Source: Gonapodya sp. JEL0774
Taxonomy: Eukaryota > Monoblepharomycota > Monoblepharidomycetes > Monoblepharidales > Gonapodyaceae
NCBI GenBank assembly: GCA_027604505.1
Contig: JADIIX010000015.1
Span: forward strand, 200,219-229,943
Reading direction: 5' to 3'
DNA length: 29,725 nt
Below the pieces are notes generated by a model, which worked only from the letters and a program-made list of their open reading frames with translations, was not told where the DNA came from and made no database searches. Made by a program: the position numbers and the translations under genes. Of the stretch, positions 13,558-25,121 are shown piece by piece (position 1 is the stretch's first letter; every line of letters begins with the position of its first letter).

Positions 13558-14767
13558 AATTGTATGAGAATTATATTGCCAAAGACGCACCAGCGCGAGG
13601 AACAATATCCATTGTTTATGTAACACCATGGTAATTATTGATTTCAATGTAAATAGTCAGTAGACGAGAATGGATATACTTGCTTTCACTACAGATTTGG
13701 ACTTGCCAAGAGAAATTGTAAAATATCTGAGGTGAAAAATTGGTCAATGACACGAACGACTGACAGAACGATGGTCTGAACATCAAAAACGTTTGTGGCC
13801 AGTCCCGCGCAACCCATTCAACAAATGTCAGACATCCAAGGAAGATTTAACCATCAGTAGCAAGCTCAGACCGAGCTCGCTTATGGTGGAAACTGCGAAG
13901 TTTTGGGAATGACCCCGGTATCATCATTCCTATGAACAGAATGCGGCTCCCCAGGATGTAGAAATCCGTGACAAAGAACATAACAACCAAGTAGATACTC
14001 ACCAGAGTCAACACAGCAGATCACAGGAAGTCGGTGGGACCGGTCGGAGTGAGTACGAGCTGTGACATCCGGTGAGGAGAAAGGACAGAAAGGTCAGCTC
14101 TGGCGAATATGAGACGAGACTCGTCATGTGATAGTAATTGGTGTGTATCCCGCAAGCCCCTTCATTCGAGTATCAGGATCAGACACGTAACTGGCAGTTA
14201 ACAACTTTCGGGTATCATCAGAGTCGATAAGTTGGGGAAAGAATTAAGGTCATCAAATCCCGTTCTCGTTCGATGGATTGGCTTCCTCGAGGGCAGAAGG
14301 GCAATCTGCAAAGCCTGAAGGACTGATGGTCCGAGGTACTCACAAATTGAGACAGTTGGGAACAGCAACGGGTGGAGATGGAGGGTTTGGTTTAGAAGAG
14401 AGAAAATTGGGTTTTTATAGCAGACAGCACGGATCATGTGCCACCTAATTTTGTTCTCCTCCAACACCAGCCTGTCTCTCAGGAGGCCGGTGAAACTCAA
14501 AACTCAAGGCCCCGTATGGTAGAGGTGTACACGCATCTGCTGCACTACATGTTTTCCTGTAACTCGATGTGCGAACATTATGTAATGAAGTCACGCCCTC
14601 TCATTTGATTTGAATGGATGTTTATCCTGGTTTTGTGTGTTCTTGATGGTGCGTATGATTATTGTGAAATGGCATGTGTTTCTGCTTCAGTTGGCGGTCT
14701 CTCTCAGTCCAATTGTTGCCGCAGTTTTCCCAGAATGCAATTACAATATTTTCAGTTTTGAATCCTG
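13558..14767. other. 1.2-kb gap without an assignable gene; minus-strand splice and TATA signals
   Basis: No protein family is recognised on either strand. On the minus strand there is a TATAAAAA element (plus 14412-14419), then a pyrimidine-rich stretch and a perfect donor GTGAGTAC (plus ~14336-14343), and a second donor GTGAGTATC near 13995-14001 with a possible acceptor CTTCGCAG 108 nt on. Short frames here reach only about 40 codons, one with a hydrophobic stretch. This could be a spliced non-coding RNA or a small gene I cannot resolve. The right end (from about 14520) should contain the promoter of the M16 gene. Confidence 0.35.
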
Positions 14768-17700
14768 ATGCCCACTCGTGCAACCGGATTCGCCCTTGAA
14801 TCTGAACGACCCTTCAAACTACCTTCGGGCTACGGATCCAGCGTTGTGGTTTATCGTCTGGAAACTGTCGCGGGAGATGATTTGAATGATACCGCTCCCC
14901 CAACGCCCTCTCTCTCTACCCACGCTTCGAACCAATTAGTAGCACCACAGACGAGCTCTGCATTTCGCCTTGTATTGATCGACATACCTGGTCCTCTGGT
15001 GTCCGCAAGTTTCATTGTACCCACACAGTCTTTGGGTGATGCTGGTGAAGCTCACACATTGGAGCATCTCGTGTTTTGTGGCAGCAAGTTTTTGGCGCCT
15101 CATCGCGGATACTTGGACTTGCTCGCAAATCGATCCCTTTCGACCGGTACGAATGCCTACACATCGGAAGACCATACCGCCTACCTCGCAGTAACCGTGG
15201 GTGGGTACAATCCGACGGTTGCTTGCACATACCAAAGACGAACTTCAATTGGACTCGATGCCAATGCAGTGCTACGTGCTATTTGGAGAAATTAGAAACT
15301 GAAAGCATCGGGCATATTTGAAACAGTATGACATTTCTCTTGCTCTCAGGTCTAACCGGCATGCTCAACCTCCTACCGGTGTTTCTGGACCACGTCTTGC
15401 ATCCAACTCTACGCGACTCACAATTTCTCACAGAAGTACATCACGTTGATGGGCAAGGCGCACATCAAGGGGTTGTCTACTGTGAGATGGCGAGCAGAGA
15501 GAACACGGAAGGAGATTTGGTAGGTAGTATTTTTGCATAGTTTGGACCATGCAAAGTGGCCACCATGATCCTTGGACCCGTTTTCGCACGGTTTGAAGCG
15601 AATATTAATGGAACAGTGGTTGACACGTTTGGTTGTATTCCCGTCATAGTTGGATCACGCCGTCCGGAGGCACCTCTTCTCTGATGTCACAACGTATTCT
15701 CGAGAGTGTGGTGGCTTAACGCCAGAGATTATTAAGCTCGATAATGATACGATCAAACGATACCATGGAACGTAAGTTGCAGTGTTCATTCAAAAGCTCT
15801 TGTGGGCAAAATTTTCACGTTCCCTCTTTCGACTTAGCTTCTATGCGCTCGAAAACGTAGCTCTTGTAATCTGTGGCCATCAGATCTCCGAGTCATCGGT
15901 CTTTGCTCACATGCAACCAGTACTCGACCTTGCCCTCGCCGAACCTCGTTCAGACTTGCGACTGTTTACTTCGCCATCGCCCCCTCCTCCGCTGCCACCT
16001 TTTCAATCCTTCACTCATTCGTTTCCCGCATCTGCTTCTTCCGCGTCTCATGGTTCCGTCGCCTACGCGTGGCCAGGACCTGCGAGTGAGGACGTAGCTA
16101 CAAATGTAGCCCTTGATGTGCTGATTCGTTTTATGACTGAAACCGCCGCAAGTGTACTGAGTGCGGCATTCGTTGAGAGGGAGAAACCCTGGGCAAGCGG
16201 AGTTGATGGAGATGTGAGGGGTTGGGTGTGGGGTGGGATCGTCATAGAGTTTTCCGGAGTTCCCTGCAAGAAGAGAAAGATAGATCTGAGCGACCACAAC
16301 GGAAGAAACGGGGTGCATCCAGACGGTCAGGTTGGACGTGAAGAAGTAGATGAAATTGTGGAGGGCGATCAGTTGGACGATGCCGAGTGGGAAGATGTCG
16401 ACGGACAGAGGAATGCAGAAAAATACGATTTGAGAGGCTCGGAAGATGGCGGCAGTGATGACGACGATAGCTCAAACGGTAGTTCAGAAGATGAATCTGG
16501 TCCGGATTCATCCTCCCTGGATTCATCATCGTCTACCTCATCGTCCTCGGCACGAACGTCACCTCTCCCTGATCTCTTCTCACCTGGCGTCTTTCATGCC
16601 CAACTTCGGTCCACATTTACCTCACTCATTACCTCACATTCTCTGAACCCTTCTGATATGAAACTGATTCTCCGGCGTCATCGGGTGAAACTCCTTGAAG
16701 CGCTTCAAGAGGATCCTCATGACGTTCTTACTTCCAGCATTGTACTAGATCTGGTTAGACACCATATGGCACCATCTTCAGCGCTGGCTGATACTCGGGC
16801 GGAAGGCGGTGTCCCTGTTATCGGAACAAGAACATCAGTGTTTGAAGAGATCGATAAATTGGAGAATGAGGGTACGGCAGAATTCTGGGAAGACCTCCTG
16901 CGCAAGTGGTTTGTAGATGCCCCCTGTGTGGAAGTTTTCATGGTCCCGAGCCCGGAGCTAGCTGAAAAGCAAGCTAGAGACAAGGATCGAGAGCGCAAAG
17001 AGCTGACAAAAAAGTTAGGCGCCGAGGGACTTGTCAAGCTTGGGTGGGAAGCAGAGGCGGCCATCGAGGACAACAAAGTTAATTTACCACAAGACTTGGT
17101 CGCCTCTATGCCACCAGTTCCAGATGCGACTATTGCAGCTAAGATCCCCGTGTCTGTAGAAACAGTTGACCTAACCGGTCGGGGAATAGTTGACTGCTGT
17201 CCGTTTGGCGTCGCACAAGTGGTGAGGACAGAGACGGCCTTTGCCACATGCAAGTTGGCTCTCAACTCCGCCCACTTGCCGGACCACCTCAGGCCATATC
17301 TCGTTCTATTCCAGGAACTTCTGTTTGCGTCACCCCTCACTGTCTCCGCTGCTGATGCACTTCTTGGTCAAAAGGAAATCACCCTTTCGACTTCCGAAAC
17401 TGGCGGTGTCATAGTCGGCTGGGCTGACGTTGCCACTCATTCATCACACGTACTTGCATCGCACGCTGCCTCAGTTGGACTCGGAAATGACATTTTTCAT
17501 ACGTCGTGGTTGTCCGAACTCTTCATCCTAGAAGGATCGTGCCTTCCAGAGGACTTTACGTCAGCATGTGCATGGCTTGTACGTGTCCTCATGTGTTCAT
17601 CCTGGACGGAGGAACGCGTACTCGCAGTCGCTAGGAACCTGGATGGTGATTGCGTGGATACTGAGAGAGATGCCTCAGGGATGGTAGTTGCAGTGGGGAC

Positions 17701-19270
17701 GAGAATAATGTGTTATGGGGACAGTGGAAACTCAAATGGCAAGGATAATGGACTAAGCGTGCCTCGAAGGCGGGCCAGGACTGTTGGAAACCTGAACGAT
17801 GCTGCTATCAGTATTTTTGCACAGAAGAAGTTCTTGAGAAACGTAGTGAAGCGAATAGAGAATGGCGAGGGTACCGAAGTTCTGGACAGTTTGGAACGGG
17901 TCAAACGTTGCCTTGTTACAGCAGCTGCGAGCAGTGACGGAATAACACTGGACAGAACAGCGGGATTCATTCAGATCTCTGTCCCAGCAAACTTCACAAC
18001 GTCTTCCGGGAAGGATTGTCTTGACTCTTTCTTAACAACTTGGGAAGCTGAGTACAAAAATTGGAAAGCAATTCGATCTGAGATGTCCGACGATGCACTA
18101 TCGAAGCATCTGTTAAGAACACTACACCAGAGTCCGCAAGGCTTCGAGCCACCACTCTCTCCATTCCCGTTCCCACGTACCACTTTCGACGCGTCCATAG
18201 TTTCTCAGAAGCTCACGAAATCCGTTGCAGTGCCACTTAAAGGCGTTACTGCATGTTTTCTAAGCCAAGTGGTGCCCTGTGACTTACTTGAGATCCCATT
18301 TCATCCCGACCACTATCCTGGTGAGTTTCTACGCACTTTGTTTCCAAGTGTTGTGCGTTGTCACGGTGTGAGCCTAAACAAGCTCATTGCGCCAGTGGTG
18401 CTCTTGTGTGAACTCATTTCACGCACAGAAGGTCCTCTGTACACTGCTGTGCGGGGGGCTGGCCATGCTTATGGCGCGTCTGTAAGCTCTTATCTATGGA
18501 CTGGGCAACTGGGGATTGATATACACGACTCGCAAGAGCCAAGAAAGGCGTTACTGTCATTTTACAACATCCTCGAGCAACTTCAGACAGACGAAGGCTG
18601 GAACAATTTGTGCTCCGATTTTGATATCGAGACCGCCAAAGCGAGTGTAGCATATCGTTTAGTTGCAGCAAGATCCACAGCGGACGGCGTGGTCTCATGT
18701 GCCTTGCGCGCAGCGTTGAGAGTGCGTCCATTGCCTGCTATGTGATCGAAAGGATGATGTCAGCCTCACCTTTAATCGTGATGTACAGGGTCACGGAACA
18801 TTGGAAGAAGAGGAGAAATTTCAGAGAACACTATATTCTGTGACATCTCACGATCTTCGGAGAGTTTTTAAAAAGTATTTCACACAATTTTTGGACCCGA
18901 AACTGTGAGTTTGTTGCATCAATTCTGATGTAACTCATCCACGTCACATTCTCTTGTTCGTAGTCGAGTTACTATTCTCACGTGTCCCCCGGAACCGCTC
19001 ACATCGGAAATTGTCAGCCAGTTCTTGAAATACCCTTCAGAAGCAGAAATACAAAGTGCATGGCCATATTTGAAAGCACATTCGAACAGTGAAAGTAGTA
19101 CGTTCAAGAAAGTAGCAGCGAAAATTGCGGGATCAAAACGAAAACGGCAGAAAGTGATTGTGAAGAACAGCCGTACCACTGACAGAGCCAAGAACGACGG
19201 GGGACGAGTCCCATATGCTATAAATTTCAGATCATTGAAAGTTAAAGACCTTGAGATCATCTTTGATTAG
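14768..19270 (+). CDS. M16-family zinc metallopeptidase (insulinase-like, yeast YOL098C type)
   Basis: M16 peptidases are clam-shell proteases of two paired half-domains that degrade short peptides. Six exons join in phase: 14768-15200, 15350-15519, 15650-15771, 15838-18721, 18789-18904 and 18964-19270, giving ~1,343 aa. The inverted zinc motif HxxEH is His96-Thr-Leu-Glu-His100 in AHTLEHLVFCGSK. The likely third ligand is Glu190 in GVVYCEMASRENTEGDLLDH. Further family landmarks are STGTNAYTSEDHTAY, GMLNLLPVFLDHVL and RECGGLTPEIIKLDN. This pattern fits the cytosolic YOL098C/C05D11.1 branch better than mitochondrial MPP; no presequence is obvious. Between about residues 412 and 482 there is a highly acidic Asp/Ser-rich insertion, and near the C-terminus a basic cluster (GSKRKRQKVIVK). 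All catalytic residues expected in the N-terminal half are present, so activity is likely. The ATG at 14768 is the first of the frame. Confidence 0.92.
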
Positions 19271-19321
19271 CACCATGAACTCGTGTACAGAGCTTGTATT
19301 ATTATCTAGAATTTGCCAGCT
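19271..19321. other. 51-bp spacer between convergent stop codons
   Basis: The M16 gene stops at 19270 (+) and the oxidoreductase stops at 19322 (-). The 3' UTRs of the two mRNAs must therefore overlap each other's coding region. Confidence 0.75.
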
Positions 19322-20925
19322 CTAGAGTTTGGCAACATCGTTTTTGTCCGGTATTTCGATGACTACCTTCCCGTATGTTTTGCGACCCGCGAGATCCACC
19401 AAGCCACGGGGGATACTTTCCAGGCCTTTGTACGTGCCTGGAAAGACTACCGGACGATATGGGGTGGATGCGAATATGTCAAATATGCCCCGCCAAGAAC
19501 CCGGAATTACAGATGGATCTTGCCGTGAGTCTAGTGTTCGTGCGAGTGAATTAGAATTGCCATGGCAAAACGAGTTTTATCAGCAGGAGAACTCACTTTC
19601 GCCAGCCCTTACACCAATAATCGAAATCTGCTTAATGAGCGTTCGGTTCATCGGAACCATTTCTGGATCTTTAGCGGCGTCTCGAGCGACGAATCCTTGG
19701 AATAAAGTATTTCCAAAAAGTAAAGCACTAACTTGGGTCCAAACGCGACTTACCGATCAACAAGATTCGGCAGTTCCAAGCAGCGGCGCTCAGGCTTGGG
19801 GTGACGAGACCAACAGGGTCATACTACGAACGCCGGCTTTCATGTGAGGCTCCAAATGAGCGAACGGCGTGCACTCGAGTACTAACCACCACATCTGCGC
19901 CAATCCAGACACCTTTTCTCCCCAGGGACTTGGATATCTTTTTGACTTCATCTACCCAATTGGGACTTTCACTGTAGTTGATGGTGTAGTCGCATCCGTT
20001 TTCCTTCAGTATACGGAGCTTCTCTGCGGTAGATGCTGTTCCAATAACTGTACAGCCTACGTATTTAGCGACGTGAACGGCGGCAAGGCCGACCCCGCCA
20101 GCGGCAGCATGGACAAGAACAAGTTCGCCTGGCAGTGGAAAGAATCCAACACGGTGTTGCATGCGATGAATACCAATACTCATACACGCAGCCACAAATC
20201 AAGAGTTTTGGTCCCTGCTTTCACACACCTTTCTTTATCTGTCCCCGGAGGACCAGACCTGCCCATGCCTGGAGGCATTCTCTTTCATGAAAGTATGTAA
20301 ACTAAAATGAAATGCGAGTAGCTCACTGTATTATAGTTTGCCAACACGTTGCAACTCTGCGCGTAGCTCAGTTCCTCTGGGGTTCTGAACAAGCGGTACA
20401 TCTTCTCCAGAGAAATCGGATCCACAACGACAATCTTTTCCTGCCAGCACCCATTTCCAGCCAGGTCAACCCCACCGAATAGTCGAGTGCCAATGGGGTA
20501 GTGCGGCTTCATTTCGGGGCCGGCTTGAGGCCGTTTTCAAAAGCTGGCGTAACCACGTAAAGAAATCAGAACACACCTTCGCAGACATATCCAGCCCATT
20601 CCATACCGCCCACAAATGGCAGCTTCGGTTTGTGCTGTCATTTACGGGATAAATCACAAATTTGTTGTTCCGTCTTCGGGAATTCCAATCTTTACCTGAT
20701 GCTTTCCCTGAATCCGCAGAAAGTCAACAAAGTTTAGACCTTGTGATAACATCGAGGGGGTTTCGTATATGAGTCTTAGTACCTCACGGGTGCCGGAAAT
20801 GCTGAAAACCCACCAATTGCCTTCACTTGTACAACGATGCCGTTATGAGGACACAAGGGATCCGGTACATTACTGACAGATAAGCCCTCAGGGGTGGTAA
20901 GTCTATGAATGACGACTGCTTTCAT
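19322..20925 (-). CDS. MDR-superfamily quinone oxidoreductase, NADPH-dependent, zinc-free type
   Basis: The family reduces quinones or activated enones with NADPH as a cytosolic soluble enzyme. Nine exons, in transcript order, are 20814-20925, 20696-20739, 20577-20634, 20327-20523, 20229-20301, 19887-20128, 19754-19823, 19597-19695 and 19322-19530, giving ~367 aa, typical length. The N-terminal GroES-like domain reads MKAVVIHRLTTPEGL, then VQVKAIGLNFVDFLRIQGKH and FVGGMEWAGYVCE. The Rossmann domain has VHAAAGGVGLAAVHVAK (residues ~167-183, the AxxGGVG nucleotide motif), GTASTAEKLRILKENG, then GADVVYDPVG and RILLIGFVARDA. The C-terminus is LVDLAGRKTYGKVV. The Cys/His set that binds catalytic zinc in alcohol dehydrogenases is not seen, so a quinone oxidoreductase/zeta-crystallin-like role is preferred. 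The exon 4-5 join is the least certain. The ATG at 20925 is the first codon of a complete N-terminal strand. Confidence 0.9.
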
Positions 20926-21477
20926 TGTGTGAGATCCAGGGGATGTCGGATGTTCTGTTCCGGTGGTTTTTACTTGGATGCCCCACTCTGCACGACTTCA
21001 GTGCGAGATATTTTCTTGGCGATTTCTCGGATTGTCGAATGCTGTAACGCAGAGCTCCCTGTTCTCAGCAGATCAACGGTCCTACTAAGAATTCGCGAAC
21101 AACCTATTAATCGGGAATCGCACTCCTTGCTCCTCGCAACGTCAGTGCGAGTTGGAGCGGAGCATTTCGTGATTATCCTTATTCCCAATATCAAAAAGCT
21201 AGGACAAACCAAAGGTCTTCAGCTCTAATTTGATTGAGTGTTGTGCCTTGCCTTGTACTTTCTCGCACATGTGGAGATATGGTCGAGCGACCGTTGCCGC
21301 AGAAAGGGGTACTCATAATTGTGGAATGTAAAATACATGGGTGGTAACTAGTTGTGAAGCCAAGAAAATATGCAATATCGTGCGTGTAGAGCAGATTCCT
21401 TTGGTTTTCAAGTGTTGCTTATGTTGGTGTTTGTGACGGCCCTCGGGAAACCTCTCCAATGAAGTGTGCCAAGTTCC
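20926..21477. other. Intergenic region: oxidoreductase promoter and RhoGAP 3' flank
   Basis: Both neighbours are on the minus strand. The region should hold the promoter of the gene starting at 20925 and the 3' UTR of the gene ending at 21478. Open frames on both strands at about 20905-21228 lack any family signal. No clear TATA box is seen. Confidence 0.4.
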
Positions 21478-24400
21478 TCACGGATCTCGGACCTCCACCG
21501 CCTTCACCACCATCAAGCTTTCCTCCATCCCCTCGCTTGCCTTAACATTCTCCTGCACCGTCGCCTCCACTTCCTTGAAAAACCCCGATCCTGCTGCCAT
21601 CAGGATCCAAAACACACCACTCGGAACAACCAATGTGGGTGCAAATAACATCCCCAAGTTCGACGCAGTCATCCGATTGAAGTCGGATCGCCCGGCCACA
21701 CGGTCAAGGTGGTCAAACAAGACCGCAAGAAGTGCACGGTTCGCCTTAGGAAGCTGGGCTACGAGACCACGAAGGGCTAAGAGTTTCTCCTCGCGAGAGG
21801 AAAGTTCTACGAGGTTATTGGAGGTAAAGAGATTATTTTGGCAGCTTAGGATTATCGCGTCAAGTCAACGTCCAAGCGGGGTCAACACGCACCCAGAACA
21901 TTCCTGAACTTCTGTGTGAGCGCCCAAGTCAGTATAGGCTCTGGTAAGTCCCGTAAATACTGCTTTAGGAGTGATGCTACGGAGTGTGCATCGAACGGCG
22001 GTCCGATTTGGTCGTCGTTGGTGGAAATGAGATCTAGGTCACCAGCTTTTGAAAATCGTGAGAAACACAAGCTTAATCGGGAGCGAGACGAAACAAGGTG
22101 CAATCTACCTAATTCAAATTGTTCTCGGAGCCAGTTCACAACGTGGACGCTGCCCGATTGACGGTAGATACCTTCTTCATCCAAACCTTTCGGTACGAAT
22201 ATCAGGCGGGTAAATCTGGCAATGAAAACGTTGTCCCGACGGTTGACTACTTCACAAACATACCTTTGGACTCCAGAAACTCCAAACACCTGAAAACAAC
22301 GGCTGGTACCTCGTGCTGACCTACTGAATGTCGACCGTACGCGATCGCGCTATCGAGTGGCACGCCAAACACTCTATTGTTGGCTGGGTTGGCACGAAAA
22401 CGCGTATCAATGGAGGAAGTAGAGTTGGAAGAGGCGTGGCGAAAGAAAGAAGAGTTCTTTGAAGTGGCGGGTGGGAAGTTCGCAGCTGATCGGGCAGTCC
22501 CGATGAGAGTGTGGGAATACTCGTCCTCACATTCGCGCAACTCACCCGACGAATTGAATACATAATTCATCACGCTCAATCTCTTTTTTTCATTCGTTTC
22601 TCGTGGGTCAATCCCTTCCCGTAGTCTCGGTTGCGCCACCTTCTCCCGGGTCAATGCTCCAGCCAAAAAACTGGATAAGCTCTCCGACAAACTCCTTCCA
22701 CCGTCCTTTTTCTTCCTGATTGGAGTTTCTCGCTCAATATCTGACCCACTATCATCTGCACCTGCCACGTGCTTCTTACGACTTCGGTCACTATTTTCTC
22801 GATGGAGTGATGGTATTGATAATGACAGAGAGAAGGGGTGAACCCAAGATAAGCGGTTTGGCTTCCTCCCAGGTATTGGTGAAGTTGCCAGCTTGGCCGC
22901 TGCTGCGGAAGAGGATGATGCTGTAGGGTGGGTGCCTGATGCAGAGGCGGGGCGCGGAAACCAGGAACGACGCTCACGAGGATGATGCACACGAGAGGTA
23001 GGTGCTGATGACAGGGAAGAGGATAGGGGGGCGAGACCGGTGTCGGTGCTGTCGAGGTGCGGGGATGACGACCGGGTGGAACGGTCGGGGGACTGGTGTG
23101 GGGAGGGAGGCGACACGAGGAGTGCAGGACCCGTAGCACCGCGCATGTGTGCTTGTGAGGGGTATACTTCGCGGTATTCACGGTGAGATATCGACGCCAA
23201 CGGAGTTTCGGAATTTTCGGAGTTCAGCCGGAAGGAAGATCGCTCGTCGCTTGCTTTCGCATAGGAACGTTCTCCTGTTCTGTCATTGACATCAATAGTG
23301 TGACTGCTCGAGACGCTGTGCCGCGAAGAAACACCGCTGTCGTGGCTGAGTCGGGCAGTCCCACTTTGACTTTGACTTTGATTTTGAGCGTCGACGAGGG
23401 GTGGGGCGGCCCCTGAAATCCCAGGGGTTGACGATGACGGTAGCTGAGTGGACGAATGTGGTGGGGAGGCAACCAATTTCTCGAGGTGTGTTCGTTCAGT
23501 CGGGGTGGGAGTTTGGTCCCGACCGGGACGGTGAATTGAAGGGTGAGACAGGTGGCTATCTGAGCGAGTAAGCCGTGGGTGGTATCGAACATTGCTGAGG
23601 CGAGTGATGGTCTTCGGGGACTCTGTGCCGTCCCCTTGGATGCCGAGAGAGTCAAAAGTCAGCGGTTCCCCCAATCCTCTCGTTACACTTGTGACTGCAG
23701 GTATGCCCGTCCATTTATCAAATACCGTCGAATCTCGCTTTCTTGGTACCACTTCAATCTCTCTGGCCGAGCTCTGTACGACACTTCTCACGGGTGTGCT
23801 AGGATCAATCACAACTCCACTAGCATTCTGAGATGCAGAGGCTTCGGCATCACTTGTGACCGTATCGACGTCTCTGCTAAGGTTTCGATGCTTTCCACGA
23901 CTGGGTTGCCACAAAGCTGCTGCTGCTGCTCTGAAGCCCTGGAGGGAGGAGCTCCGCCCGAGTCCAACACTCTCTCCCGCGCCACTACCAATTCTTGCCC
24001 TTCCCGGTGAGTTCCTCGGCGTTGCTGCAGGGGAGCTCCTTGGAGTGCTCCACCGAGAAGAGGGGTTTCGCGTTGGTGATGACCCAATTCCCGTGAGAGC
24101 GCTGTTGGAGTCTGAGCGCAAGGACTGAACAAATGTTGCAACGTCGGATGGTGTTGCAGAATCCGGATGCGGTGAGGTAGGCTCAAATGGAATAAAGCAG
24201 GATGTGATTTGGGTGACCAAGGACAAACCAGGTGTCTTTGGTGGGGAGTTGGTTCGAGGGTCGGATGTTGCAGTGTCGGAAGATAGGCCTAATGCCACGG
24301 GATTGAGCGAGCCAGCTGCAACTTGAGCCAGAATAGAGGAGTGGGCGTCTAGAAGAGCAGACAAGCGCGCATTTTCTGTGCGGAGACGCTGGGGCATTAA

Positions 24401-24640
24401 CCAGGAAACTTGGTTAGAGTCTACTTTTCTTTTACTTGAATATTTGTCACCAAGCTAAGCCATAAGCTTGCGAGTGTACGAAAATGCCATTGAATCGTAA
24501 TAGAGTCTGGGCGGTCCCGAGTTTCCCGCATATCCAGCGGTTCATGATCCGAGCGCCGCCTTCCTCGCAACTCGTCGGGACGGAAGACCAGGAGCTCTCA
24601 CCTCATTTTCTTCGCGCAAACCTTCAACATCAGTCTCCAT
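21478..24640 (-). CDS. RhoGAP-domain protein with long disordered middle region
   Basis: RhoGAPs switch off Rho/Rac/Cdc42 GTPases. Five exons, in transcript order, are 24602-24640, 22264-24388, 22109-22186, 21893-22045 and 21478-21806, giving ~907 aa. The first exon starts METDVEGLREENE and continues into RLRTENARLSALLDAHSSIL, a short coiled coil of ~35 residues. Residues ~40-680 are Ser/Pro/Thr-rich and low in complexity, with a basic stretch (ETPIRKKKDGGR). The RhoGAP domain starts at FGVPLDSAIAYG (~680): EVPAVVFRCLEFLESKG, then LDEEGIYRQSGS with the catalytic arginine finger at about Arg730, then FDAHSVASLLKQYLRDLPEP, FDHLDRVAG and NRMTASNLGMLFAPTL. All hallmark residues are present, so it should be active. 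The GTPase target cannot be read from sequence. The exon-1 ATG is supported by the coiled coil continuing across the first intron in phase. Confidence 0.93.
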
Positions 24641-25121
24641 CTCGACCGTGTTCGGGTCGGTTTCCCAGAGCTGTGTTTGGATTCTCAATCACATACAACA
24701 AGAACAAGGGGCGATCAACCCTCTGGCAGGCGAGCTCGAACGGCCAGGGAAAAGTGGCACGGCACCGTAGAGAGAGTCAGAACTGACACAAGGAGAAGAG
24801 GGAGGAACGATACGCTTTCCGCAAAATCAGACACAAATAGCAGACCACGGGTAGGCGTCGTAAGATATTCTGGTAACATTCAGCTCCATTCACATAGTGC
24901 TATACATCCACGAATCCCCTCGCCACTGACCGCTTTCTTGGTACACTCGTGTCGGGAAATCCGTGCCTGAAAAATGGCTGCGATAGGGTAGGACGGATCA
25001 GATTCAAACCTGAAAAGACGAGATCCATAATATAGAAGGAGGCCTATCAACTTTTGCCTCATCGCACATCAGCACTGCACGAATCCTCACTATCATTAGT
25101 CCCAGCGCATCAACCACCCAG
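24641..25121. promoter_or_regulatory. Intergenic region: RhoGAP promoter and ISCA1 3' flank
   Basis: Both neighbours are on the minus strand. The region must contain the RhoGAP promoter and 5' UTR plus the short 3' UTR of ISCA1. A weak AT-rich TATA-like stretch, ATAATATAG, lies near 25027-25035. No gene is supported. Confidence 0.4.

Noticed and set aside
14198-14500. Minus-strand frame of 100 codons as a protein gene
   Set aside because: It runs through the TATA-like element and a consensus donor, has no recognisable domain, and its composition is not convincing as coding.
20860-20925. Apparent frameshift near the start of the oxidoreductase
   Set aside because: A first reading miscounted a G-run. 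The sequence PEGLSVSNVPDP is continuous with the ATG at 20925.
23363-23392. GACTTT triplicate as a satellite or CRISPR-like repeat
   Set aside because: It is a short coding repeat giving Gln-Ser repeats in the RhoGAP disordered region. No spacers or longer array exist.
24995-25025. Possible tRNA B-box near GATTCAAACC
   Set aside because: No A-box, acceptor stem or cloverleaf could be built around it on either strand.
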